A stretch of 23,679 bases of DNA from an uncultured Garciella sp. Lineage in GTDB: Bacteria > Bacillota > Clostridia > Eubacteriales > Garciellaceae. Each line of letters opens with the position of its first letter. The stretch's first letter is position 1. The notes under the pieces were generated by a model. The model did not search any database, was not told where the DNA came from, and saw only the letters and a list, made by a program, of their open reading frames with translations. The position numbers were made by a program, and so were the translations under genes. Location: positions 1-23,679 of the forward strand of contig USMD01000017.1 in NCBI GenBank assembly GCA_900555725.1, given 5' to 3'. Of this stretch, positions 14,601 to 21,725 are shown piece after piece.

Positions 14601-14892
14601 ATTTCTAAGGCAGCATCAAATTTCTTGTATTGAGGTGGCAAAAATCGAGCAAGGAGATCATACTATTTTAGATGTGGTTCAAAACCGTGAGATTGACTGG
14701 ATCGTCAATACGCCTACTAGAGGGAGAGATGCCCATAGGGATGGTTTTCAAATTAGAAGAAAGGCAATGGAAAGGGGAATTCTTTGCTTTACTAGCTTAG
14801 ATACGGTAAAAGCTGTGATTGATGTGATACAAAGAGATAGATTCCATCAGGATTTACCCATTTATGAATTAGGAGAGTGGAACCGTGAGTAA
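11677..14892 (+). CDS. carB: Carbamoyl-phosphate synthase large subunit
   Basis: It makes carbamoyl phosphate from bicarbonate, ammonia and two ATP. The 1071 residues contain two homologous halves. The first (about 1-400) opens with [20 protein letters not shown] and carries [12 protein letters not shown] and [20 protein letters not shown]. An oligomerisation segment lies at about 400-545. The second half (about 550-930) opens with [20 protein letters not shown] and carries [10 protein letters not shown] and [12 protein letters not shown]. The MGS-like allosteric domain follows from about 935 ([32 protein letters not shown]) and is where UMP would bind. The start overlaps the carA stop (ATGCCTAA), and its stop overlaps the pyrK start in the same way. 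Confidence 0.97.
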   Translation: [1071 protein letters not shown]

Positions 14893-15664
14893 AGAAGAAA
14901 CTCTAAAGATAAAAAGCAATATAAAAATTGCAGATCAAATCTATGCCATGAAATTAGAATCCTTTTTTATCAGTCAAGAGGCAAAGCCTGGACAATTTGT
15001 TCATTTACTTTGTAAAAAAGATTATGGGGCTTTTTTAAGACGTCCCTTTAGTCTAGCAAATATTGACTCAAAAAATCATGAACTTATCATTGTCTATCGG
15101 GTGCTAGGCAAAGGTACCCAAAGTATGGCTGAGATGAAAGCAGGGGAGAAAATTTCTGCCTTAGGGCCTCTAGGACATGGCTTTATCCTAGAGGATTCCT
15201 ATGAAAATGTGGCTGTTGTAGCAGGAGGATTGGGCACAGCGCCGGTTTTAGAGATTGTAAAATATTATAAGCAAAAGTCTAGGATTTATTTGGGGTTTTT
15301 AGAGGAACCTATTTTAGAAGAGGAAATCAAAAGATATACTTCCCTATTAGAGGTCTTTACCGAGACTGGTTCGGTGGGAAAAAAGGGGTTGGTAACAAAG
15401 GATTTATTAGAGCAATTCAGACAAAATCCTCCAGATATGGTATATACCTGTGGTCCTAAACCTATGATGAAGGCTTTGGCCCAAATCTGTGACCGATTAG
15501 AGATTCCCTGTCAAGTATCCCTAGAAGAAAGAATGGGATGTGGAATTGGAGCTTGCTTAACTTGTAGCTGTAAGACAAAAAAGAAGGATCAGAAAAATGA
15601 ATACACTAGGGTTTGCAAAGAAGGGCCAGTTTACTGGGCAAAGGAAGTGGTTTGGGATGAGTAA
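14885..15664 (+). CDS. pyrK: Dihydroorotate dehydrogenase electron-transfer subunit
   Basis: It is the FAD and [2Fe-2S] partner of PyrD that passes electrons from dihydroorotate to NAD+. The 259 residues show the FAD-binding motif RRPFSLAN (about 52-59), GGLGTAPVLEI for NAD(P) binding, and TCGPKPMMKAL. The iron-sulphur ligands are C219, C224, C227 and C244 (spacing 5, 3 and 17), with an extra C229. The start is GTG at 14885, overlapping the carB stop by 8 nt (GTGAGTAA). Its presence shows that the dehydrogenase is the NAD-dependent heterotetramer (class 1B), which suits an anaerobe. Confidence 0.95.
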   Translation: MSKEETLKIKSNIKIADQIYAMKLESFFISQEAKPGQFVHLLCKKDYGAFLRRPFSLANIDSKNHELIIVYRVLGKGTQSMAEMKAGEKISALGPLGHGFILEDSYENVAVVAGGLGTAPVLEIVKYYKQKSRIYLGFLEEPILEEEIKRYTSLLEVFTETGSVGKKGLVTKDLLEQFRQNPPDMVYTCGPKPMMKALAQICDRLEIPCQVSLEERMGCGIGACLTCSCKTKKKDQKNEYTRVCKEGPVYWAKEVVWDE

Positions 15665-16568
15665 TTTAGACTTAAAGGTAAAATTAGGAAGATTAGAATT
15701 GAAAAATCCTGTGATCACTGCCTCAGGAACCTTTGGGTTTGGCAGAGAATATGGACAATTTTACAATATTAATCAATTAGGAGCCATTGTTACCAAAGGC
15801 ATTACCCTAAAGCCAAAGGCTGGAAATCCTTCTCCTAGAATCGTTGAAACCTCTGCTGGAATTCTCAATAGTGTAGGTCTTGAAAATCCTGGAATAGATA
15901 GATTTATAGAAGAGGAACTTCCCTATTTGGAGGAGTTAAGGGTACCTGTCATTGTAAATATTTCTGGAAATACAGTGGAGGACTATGCTGTACTTGTACA
16001 GCATTTAAGGGGCTTTAAGATAGCAGCAGTGGAAGTAAATATCTCTTGCCCCAATGTAAAAAAAGGGGGATTAAATTTTGGTACTCAACCCGATAGTGTT
16101 TACCAAGTGACTAAAGCTGTAAGGGAGAACTGGGATAAGACCTTAATTATAAAACTAACTCCAAATGTCACTAGTATTAAAGAAATTGCTTTAGCAGCCC
16201 AAGAGGCAGGAGCAGATGTTTTATCTCTAATCAATACCCTTTTGGCCATGGAAATTGACATCCATAAAAGGAAACCCATTTTAGGAAATATTATGGGAGG
16301 ACTATCAGGACCAGCAGTGCTACCGGTAGCCCTAAGGATGGTATATCAAGTAGCTCAAGCAGTGAAGATTCCTATGATTGGCATGGGAGGCATTATGACC
16401 GGAGAAGATGCCATTAAGTTTTTACTAGCTGGGGCCTCAGCCATTTCCATTGGAACGGGAAACTTTATCGATCCTATGTGCCCTTTAAAGGTTTTAAAAG
16501 CCATAGAAGAGTACATGGAAAGGTATAGGATCAAATCTATCAAAGAAATAGTCGGTCAATTACAATAG
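15657..16568 (+). CDS. pyrD: Dihydroorotate dehydrogenase, class 1B catalytic subunit
   Basis: It oxidises dihydroorotate to orotate with FMN and works with PyrK. The protein has 303 residues. The catalytic base is C131 in NISCPNVKKGG, the class 1 marker. ITASGTFGFGREY, TKGITLKPKAGNP and the C-terminal FMN-phosphate motifs MGGIMTGEDA and GASAISIGTG are present. The frame is open further upstream to 15597, but the true start is ATG 15657, which gives the normal PyrD N-terminus (SNLDLKVKLGRLELKNP) and overlaps the pyrK stop by 8 nt (ATGAGTAA). AAGGAAG at 15641-15647 is the ribosome binding site. Confidence 0.96.
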   Translation: MSNLDLKVKLGRLELKNPVITASGTFGFGREYGQFYNINQLGAIVTKGITLKPKAGNPSPRIVETSAGILNSVGLENPGIDRFIEEELPYLEELRVPVIVNISGNTVEDYAVLVQHLRGFKIAAVEVNISCPNVKKGGLNFGTQPDSVYQVTKAVRENWDKTLIIKLTPNVTSIKEIALAAQEAGADVLSLINTLLAMEIDIHKRKPILGNIMGGLSGPAVLPVALRMVYQVAQAVKIPMIGMGGIMTGEDAIKFLLAGASAISIGTGNFIDPMCPLKVLKAIEEYMERYRIKSIKEIVGQLQ

Positions 16569-16577
16569 AAAGAAGGA

Positions 16578-17159
16578 ATGAGAGTGGATCAAAGGGAAGT
16601 TTTATCGATATTAAAAGAAAAACAGGCGGTATTAGAGGGACATTTTATTCTCACTTCAGGAAGACATGCGGATACCTATATTCAATGTGCTAGAATTTTA
16701 CAAGATCCCAAGACTACATCTCTATTCATTTCTGAATTACTAACGAAGATGGGGAATTTAGAGATTGACTTGGTCATAGGACCTGCCACAGGAGGAATTA
16801 TCATTGCCTATGAAGCAGGAAGACAACTAGGGGTTAATGCCATCTTTACAGAACGAGAAAATGGGAAGATGACTCTAAGAAGAGGTTTTGAAATTCCAAA
16901 GGGAGCAAGGGTTCTAGTGGTGGAAGATGTAGTTACCACAGGGGGATCGGTACAAGAGGTATTAGATGTTGTAAAACAAAAAGGTGGGCAAGTAGTAGCA
17001 ATAGGGTTACTTGTGGATCGCACTGGAGGAAAAATGGATTTTGGGGTACCTACCTATAGAATTTTCTCTAAAGAAATCCAATCCTATGAGCCAGAAAATT
17101 GCCTCCTTTGTAAAGAAGGTCTTCCTGCAATAAAGCCAGGAAGTAGAGGGTTGAAATAA
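16578..17159 (+). CDS. pyrE: Orotate phosphoribosyltransferase
   Basis: It joins orotate and PRPP to form OMP. The protein has 193 residues. The PRPP loop VLVVEDVVTTGGSVQEV is at about 111-127, and EGHFILTSGRHADTYIQ near the start is typical of the family. The length and the cysteine-containing CLLCKEGLPAIKPGSRG tail fit the clostridial/thermophile PyrE type. The ATG at 16578 touches its AGAAGGA ribosome binding site with almost no spacing. An in-frame GTG at 16584 is spaced better (6 nt) and may be the real start. It is the last gene of the operon. No strong terminator follows; a 6-bp TATGGG/CCCATA hairpin without a T run lies about 18 nt downstream. Confidence 0.95.
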   Translation: MRVDQREVLSILKEKQAVLEGHFILTSGRHADTYIQCARILQDPKTTSLFISELLTKMGNLEIDLVIGPATGGIIIAYEAGRQLGVNAIFTERENGKMTLRRGFEIPKGARVLVVEDVVTTGGSVQEVLDVVKQKGGQVVAIGLLVDRTGGKMDFGVPTYRIFSKEIQSYEPENCLLCKEGLPAIKPGSRGLK

Positions 17160-17362
17160 GAGTGTTTTAAACAAAATATGGGTTTCCCCATAGATAGATT
17201 CATAAAAAATATTAGGTTTCGACTTGGCACCGCATGGTTATAGCATCCAATGAATGTAGATGGAAAATCCGTAAAAAGCTTGATTATCTATTTATTTTTA
17301 TTCCCCTTTTTCTCTGTCTATGAATATACTGAACTAGTAAGAGTGAAAAAGGAGGGAAAGAA

Positions 17363-18652
17363 ATGGAAATCCATGTAGTACAACCTGGAGAGACCATCTT
17401 TACCATTGCAGCTGCCTATGGAGTTGATCCCCAGAGTGTTATTGAGATCAATCAATTAGAAGAGCTTCCTTATCTAGTTCCCGGGCAAGCTTTGATTATA
17501 CCTATTACCGAAGAATTATATACTGTACAACAAGGGGATAGCCTTTGGAGTATTGCTATGGAATTTGATGTATCTCTTCAAGAATTAATTGCTCTAAACA
17601 ATATCCAAAATCCCAATTTAATCTACCCAGGCATGGTATTGAGAATTCCCATAGGAGAACCAGGAAAATTTGGTACCATAGAAGTAAATGCCTATATCAA
17701 CCCAATAGGAAATGAGCAAGATGTAGAGGAGGTAAATTCCGTAGGAGAATATCTTACCTACATTTCTCCCTTTAGTTATCAAGTCAATGGGGATGGTACA
17801 TTAACTCAGCCACAGGATAATCTCGTATTACAAGCAGCAGAGGACAATAACATTGCCCCCCTTATGGTAATTACAAACTTTAGGGAAGGAAACTTTGACA
17901 CGGAGTTGGCACATACCATTTTAACAGATGAAAATATACAGGATATCCTTATTGAAAATGTACTAGAAGTATTAGAGAATAAGAATTATTATGGATTGAA
18001 TATTGATTTTGAAAGGGTACCATCGGAGGATCGAGAATTGTATAATGACTTTTTAAGAAAGGTAGTAGGTCGACTGAGACCTATGGAATATCCTGTATCC
18101 ACAGCATTAGCTCCAAAGCCTTATGAAATTGAACAGGGAGAATGGCATGGGGCCCATGACTATGAAGCCCATGGAGAAATTGTAGACTTTGTAATTATTA
18201 TGACCTATGAGTATGGATGGGCTGGTGGGGAGCCAATGGCAGTAGCTCCTTTAAACGAGGTCCGTTCCGTAATAGACTATGCCACCTCTGTCATTCCACC
18301 AGAAAAGATCATGATGGGAATGCCGCTTTATGGATACGATTGGACCCTTCCCTATGATCCTGAAGGAGAGTGGGCCGCTAGCATTAGTCCCCAGTATGCT
18401 CTACAATTGGCAGCTCAATATGGTGCAGTGATTGAGTACGATAATGTTACCCAATCTCCATATTTCTATTATTGGGTTGATGGCGTTCAACATGAGGTCT
18501 GGTTTGAAGATGCCCGAAGCATTCAAGCAAAATTATATTTAGTAGATGAATACGGACTAAAGGGAGTTAGTTATTGGATACTAGGATATGATTTCCCCCA
18601 AAGTTGGTCAGTATTGGGAAATATGTATGATATAGAGAAGATAGAAGTATAA
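17363..18652 (+). CDS. LysM-GH18 spore germination/cortex-lytic protein (SleL/YaaH type)
   Basis: This 429-residue protein has two LysM peptidoglycan-binding modules (about 4-47 with VVQPGETIFTIAAAYGV, and 52-96 with YTVQQGDSLWSIAMEFDV). A glycoside hydrolase 18 domain follows at about 105-425. The GH18 active-site strand is GLNIDFERV, with D215 and the catalytic acid E217. MTYEYG (280-285) and a C-terminal SYWILGYDFPQSW complete the barrel. Members such as B. subtilis YaaH and B. cereus SleL are N-acetylglucosaminidases that degrade cortex fragments on germination. There is no signal peptide, as is usual for these spore-coat proteins made in the mother cell. AGGAGGG lies 7 nt before ATG 17363. 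It is followed by a GerM gene, so the pair points to an endospore former. I could not identify a sporulation sigma factor promoter. Confidence 0.9.
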   Translation: MEIHVVQPGETIFTIAAAYGVDPQSVIEINQLEELPYLVPGQALIIPITEELYTVQQGDSLWSIAMEFDVSLQELIALNNIQNPNLIYPGMVLRIPIGEPGKFGTIEVNAYINPIGNEQDVEEVNSVGEYLTYISPFSYQVNGDGTLTQPQDNLVLQAAEDNNIAPLMVITNFREGNFDTELAHTILTDENIQDILIENVLEVLENKNYYGLNIDFERVPSEDRELYNDFLRKVVGRLRPMEYPVSTALAPKPYEIEQGEWHGAHDYEAHGEIVDFVIIMTYEYGWAGGEPMAVAPLNEVRSVIDYATSVIPPEKIMMGMPLYGYDWTLPYDPEGEWAASISPQYALQLAAQYGAVIEYDNVTQSPYFYYWVDGVQHEVWFEDARSIQAKLYLVDEYGLKGVSYWILGYDFPQSWSVLGNMYDIEKIEV

Positions 18653-18733
18653 GTCTTAATAAAATATTCGTTCCTCCAATGGTATTTATAGATAATTGGG
18701 AAATTTTATATTTTCTTCTTATTTAGTTTTTCC

Positions 18734-18761
18734 TTGAAAGCTCTTGAACTTATGATAAAAT
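18734..18761 (+). promoter_or_regulatory. Likely sigma-A promoter of the gerM-like gene
   Basis: TTGAAA (18734-18739), a 16-bp spacer and TAAAAT (18756-18761) make a fair promoter. The transcript would start near 18768 with a leader of about 90 nt, which contains the hairpin over the ribosome binding site. Confidence 0.5.
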
Positions 18762-18798
18762 AGAACAGGAGTCAAAATGTCAGTTTCAATCATACTTA

Positions 18799-18852
18799 CC
18801 TCCCTCTAATAATATATATGTACTAATTATTTGTAATCATATTAGGGGGGGG
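18799..18852 (+). promoter_or_regulatory. Hairpin sequestering the gerM-like Shine-Dalgarno
   Basis: CCTCCCTCTAAT (18799-18810) can pair over 12 bp, including two G-U pairs, with ATTAGGGGGGGG (18841-18852). The second arm contains the G8 ribosome binding site 6 nt before the ATG. The 30-nt loop is A/T-rich. If it forms, translation is blocked until the hairpin opens, so temperature, a ligand or a protein could control it. This is inference from pairing only. Confidence 0.5.
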
Positions 18853-18858
18853 AAAGAG

Positions 18859-19863
18859 ATGAAAAAGAGGACAATGGTAGCATTATTTTTAATCATAGGG
18901 CTCTTGTTTTCAGGATGCAATATGCTTCAAACAAAGCAAGAAGAAAATCCTTTATCTAAAGATCAAAGGATCTCTATGAAGGACAAGGGAGATACGAAAG
19001 AAGAAAAGGTGACAAGTGTTCAAGGAGAAACCAAAAAAGTAACCCTTTATTATAAGGATAGTGGAGGTTATATTGTACCTGTAGTTCGTACTATGCCTAA
19101 AGTAGAGGGAGCAGCTAAGGCAGTGCTATCTGCTTTAGTAGATACTATAGAAAATAGAAATGATTTAAAGGCTTTAGGCTTACAGCCGGTATTACCAGCC
19201 AACACTCAAATAGAATTAGCCATTAAAGAGGATGGCCTTATTCGGGCTAATTTTAGCAAAGAGATATTAGATGTGAAAAGCAAAAAAGAAGAGCAGAATA
19301 TGGTAAACGCAATTGTTTATACCCTTACTGAATTCGAAAATATCGATAAGGTTCAGATAATAGTAGATAATGAGGTAAGAGAGACCTTGACCTATGGTAC
19401 AGATGTAAGCAAACCTATTACTAGAGGAAATATGAATTCTATGAGTAATACAGCAGAAGGAGAACAAGCAAAGCTCACCTTATATATGTATAATAATCCA
19501 ACAGGTGAATATACCTATTTTGTTCCTATTACCAAAAATGTTTCGACCAATGCAAGAAATGTGGAAACCGCAGTACAAGAGTTAATAGCTACAAAGGGAG
19601 AAGTAGACAATTTGAAATTAAATATTCCAGATGGCACCCAGGTTTATGGAGTAGATGTAGAATCTGGAGTTGCCTATGTACATTTTTCAGAACATCTATC
19701 ACAAATTACAGATAAAGAAGAACTTGATAATCTTACAAAGGCCATTGGACTAACCTTAAAAGAATTTGGTGGAATAGATGGTGTAAATTTAGTGATTGAT
19801 GGGGAAAATAGTGACATAAGTAGTGAAACTGTTGCAGTTCCTACTTTTGTAAATACTTACTAG
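18859..19863 (+). CDS. gerM: GerM-like spore lipoprotein with two GerMN domains
   Basis: The 334 residues start with a lipoprotein signal peptide: a KKR charge cluster, a hydrophobic stretch and the lipobox LFSGC with C20 as the lipidated residue. Two GerMN (sporulation and spore germination) repeats follow at about 60-185 and 210-330. Each starts with a strand like TLYYKDSGGYIVPVVR or TLYMYNNPTGEYTYFVPIT and ends with a DKVQIIVD or DGVNLVID strand. B. subtilis GerM anchors SpoIIQ during engulfment and affects germination. The next three genes (rph, rdgB, yfcE type) reproduce the B. subtilis gerM-rph-ysnA-ysnB order, which supports the assignment. The charged linker between the signal and the first repeat is typical. 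Confidence 0.9.
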   Translation: MKKRTMVALFLIIGLLFSGCNMLQTKQEENPLSKDQRISMKDKGDTKEEKVTSVQGETKKVTLYYKDSGGYIVPVVRTMPKVEGAAKAVLSALVDTIENRNDLKALGLQPVLPANTQIELAIKEDGLIRANFSKEILDVKSKKEEQNMVNAIVYTLTEFENIDKVQIIVDNEVRETLTYGTDVSKPITRGNMNSMSNTAEGEQAKLTLYMYNNPTGEYTYFVPITKNVSTNARNVETAVQELIATKGEVDNLKLNIPDGTQVYGVDVESGVAYVHFSEHLSQITDKEELDNLTKAIGLTLKEFGGIDGVNLVIDGENSDISSETVAVPTFVNTY

Positions 19864-20026
19864 ATTTGGTCATCAGCTGTCAAGTGATCGTGTAGTATTT
19901 TTTATTGGAAATAATTAAGCCGTTACTTTGTATATTTATTAGGAATAACTTGATTCATTATATTAGTTAATTTCGTTTCGCTAACGAGCTTTACAAGCCT
20001 TTTTATAAGGTGAATTTACATTAATT

Positions 20027-20073
20027 TAGCACAGTGAACCAACTTGAAAAATTTAAATGAATCTATTGTGCTA
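20027..20073. repeat. Palindromic element TAGCACAGT / ATTGTGCTA
   Basis: TAGCACAGT (20027-20035) pairs with ATTGTGCTA (20065-20073) over 9 positions with one G-U pair and a 29-nt loop. The TAGCACA word recurs at 20230 and resembles the arms of the inverted repeat before pyrB. Confidence 0.5.
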
Positions 20074-20130
20074 GTTAAGTTATTATGATTTAGAAAGTTA
20101 TTCTACTTTGAGGGATAGATGTTTCACGTT

Positions 20131-20154
20131 AGGCGACTTAGTGCCTTCTTTTTT
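20131..20154 (+). terminator. Possible weak terminator
   Basis: AGGC and GCCT flank a small inner AC/GT pairing, and TTCTTTTTT follows. The stem is short with a bulged G. It may end the gerM-like transcript. Confidence 0.35.
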
Positions 20155-20172
20155 ACCTAGATTTTGTTATCC

Positions 20173-20247
20173 TAAAAAAGGAGGGCATTTGCTTAAGTAG
20201 CGCAGTGAAGATATCTATCTTAAATTAATTAGCACAACGGGTTAAAT
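20173..20247 (+). repeat. Dispersed intergenic repeat, copy 2
   Basis: Partner of 6190-6261. The shared core is AGTAGCGCAGTGAAGATATC here. The match extends through the following TTAAAT and the GGTTAAAT end, about 70% by eye. Confidence 0.6.
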
Positions 20248-20261
20248 GATTAATTTTTATC

Positions 20262-20294
20262 AGGCAATAGGTAAAAATGACTTCCCTATTGCCT
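20262..20294 (+). promoter_or_regulatory. Perfect 10-bp hairpin in the rph leader
   Basis: AGGCAATAGG (20262-20271) and CCTATTGCCT (20285-20294) are exact complements around a 13-nt loop, 26 nt before the rph ATG. No T run follows, so it is not a terminator. It may stabilise the mRNA or regulate rph. Part of it lies in the untranslated in-frame extension. Confidence 0.55.
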
Positions 20295-20320
20295 ATACCA
20301 ATGATAAAGGAGTGGACAAG

Positions 20321-21061
20321 ATGTCAAGAATCGATGGAAGGGAAAAGGATCAACTGAGAAAAACAAAAATTAAAAAGGACTTTATTAAAAATGCCACAGG
20401 TTCTGTACTAATAGAAACTGGAGAAACAAAAGTAATCTGTACAGCTACCATAGAAGAAAAAGTACCTTTTTTTTTAAGGGGAACGGGGCAAGGATGGGTC
20501 ACTGCTGAGTATGGGATGCTTCCTGCATCTACCCAAAGTAGAAAAGTACGAGAGTCCCGTAGGGGAAAGGTAGAAGGACGTACCCAAGAAATACAAAGAT
20601 TGATTGGACGGGCTTTACGGTCTGTTGTAGATTTAGAACAATTAGGAGAACGTACCATTTGGATTGACTGTGATGTAATACAAGCCGATGGAGGAACTAG
20701 AACTGCATCTATTACAGGAGCCTTTATAGCTCTAGTAGAATCCCTACACAAACTAGTGCAGGAAGAAAGGCTTGAAAAGATTCCAGTGAAAAATTATGTA
20801 GCTGCAGTAAGTGTAGGAATGTTACAAGGAGAGCATCTTTTGGATTTATGCTATCAAGAGGATTCCAATGCCAAAATTGATATGAACATAGTTATGACAG
20901 ATGCTGGAGAATATGTAGAAATACAAGGGACAGGGGAAGAATCCCCTTTTACTAAAGAAGATTTATCGATACTATTAGAATTAGGAGAAAAGGGAATTCG
21001 AGAATTGATTACAAGGCAAAAAGAAGTCATAGGGGATATTTTTATAGTAAAAAATGATTAA
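20321..21061 (+). CDS. rph: Ribonuclease PH
   Basis: This phosphorolytic 3'-5' exoribonuclease trims tRNA 3' ends. The 246 residues from ATG 20321 start SRIDGREKDQLR, the standard N-terminus. GEGRT-like RRGKVEGRTQEIQRLIGRALR (80-100) and ADGGTRTASITGAF (122-135), which binds phosphate and substrate, are intact. The C-terminal half has DLCYQEDSNAKIDMNIVMT and EIQGTGEESPFT. The frame continues upstream to 20246, but AAAGGAG (20306-20312) sits 8 nt before 20321 and nothing suitable precedes 20246. A tRNA operon lies three genes downstream, which fits the role but is probably coincidence. Confidence 0.96.
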   Translation: MSRIDGREKDQLRKTKIKKDFIKNATGSVLIETGETKVICTATIEEKVPFFLRGTGQGWVTAEYGMLPASTQSRKVRESRRGKVEGRTQEIQRLIGRALRSVVDLEQLGERTIWIDCDVIQADGGTRTASITGAFIALVESLHKLVQEERLEKIPVKNYVAAVSVGMLQGEHLLDLCYQEDSNAKIDMNIVMTDAGEYVEIQGTGEESPFTKEDLSILLELGEKGIRELITRQKEVIGDIFIVKND

Positions 21062-21116
21062 AAGTAGGATTTTAGGATAAAAAAATAATGATAAGAAGAT
21101 TGAGAGATGGCAAAGA

Positions 21117-21713
21117 ATGAAAGATAGAGATTTAATTGTTGCTTCTGGCAATCAACATAAGGTGGATGAAATAAAGGCTATTTTATCCTCCCTTGGTTTT
21201 GAGATTCAATCTATGAAGGAAGCTGGAGTAAATATAGAGATCGAGGAAAAAGGACAAAGCTTTGAAGAAAATGCTTTAATAAAAGCTAGGGCTATCGGGA
21301 CTCTTACCAACAAAATAGTACTAGCGGATGATTCTGGATTAGAAGTAAAGGCATTAAACAATGCTCCTGGAATATATTCTGCTCGATATGCTGGAGAACA
21401 TGGAAATGATAAAGCTAATAATGAAAAGTTGTTAAGGGAGTTAAAGAATGTCCCTATGGAAAATAGGCAAGCAAGATTTTGCTGCACTATCGCCATGGTA
21501 TTTCCAAGGGGAAGGGAGATTGTTGTAGAAGGAGAATGTAAAGGGCGAATAGGAACTGAGCCAATGGGGCATAATGGATTTGGATATGATCCTCTATTTG
21601 TTATTCCTGAGCTGGAAAAAACTTTTGCCCAATTGGATCAAGAAGAAAAAAATAGGATGAGTCATCGGGCAAAGGCCTTAGAAAAGCTAAAAAAGGTTTT
21701 GCAGGACAGATAA
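21117..21713 (+). CDS. rdgB: XTP/dITP pyrophosphatase (RdgB/HAM1 family)
   Basis: It hydrolyses ITP, dITP and XTP to the monophosphates, keeping deaminated purines out of DNA and RNA. The 198 residues show the family motifs in order: ASGNQHKVDEIKAIL at the start, the substrate-lid glutamates FEENALIKA, DDSGLEVKALNNAPGIYSAR, GHNGFGYDPLF and MSHRAKAL at the end. The ribosome binding site before ATG 21117 is weak. The gap from rph is 55 nt and the two are probably cotranscribed. The stop TAA (21711-21713) is part of the AAGGAGG ribosome binding site of the next gene, so translation is likely coupled. Confidence 0.95.
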   Translation: MKDRDLIVASGNQHKVDEIKAILSSLGFEIQSMKEAGVNIEIEEKGQSFEENALIKARAIGTLTNKIVLADDSGLEVKALNNAPGIYSARYAGEHGNDKANNEKLLRELKNVPMENRQARFCCTIAMVFPRGREIVVEGECKGRIGTEPMGHNGFGYDPLFVIPELEKTFAQLDQEEKNRMSHRAKALEKLKKVLQDR

Positions 21714-21725
21714 GGAGGATTTGTT

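Larger units (their letters stand above)
19864..20320. other. 457-bp intergenic region with repeats before rph
   Basis: There is no supported gene here. The frame of rph stays open back to 20246, but nothing suggests that this stretch is translated. The region contains a palindromic element (20027-20073), a weak terminator (20131-20154), a dispersed repeat (20173-20247) and a hairpin in the rph leader (20262-20294). The motif TTAGCACA occurs at 20026 and again at 20229 in the same direction, as if a repeat element inserted here. Confidence 0.6.

Noticed and set aside
15597..15656. N-terminal extension of pyrD to 15597
   Set aside because: It overlaps the C-terminal part of pyrK by 60 bases. 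The 8-nt overlap start at 15657 matches the family and the other junctions.
17175..17195. TATGGG/CCCATA hairpin after pyrE as the operon terminator
   Set aside because: A 6-bp stem with a good loop but no T run follows, so I could not support it as a terminator.
20246..20320. N-terminal extension of rph to ATG 20246
   Set aside because: It contains a perfect hairpin, has no ribosome binding site, and RNase PH normally begins at the SRIDGR segment encoded from 20321.
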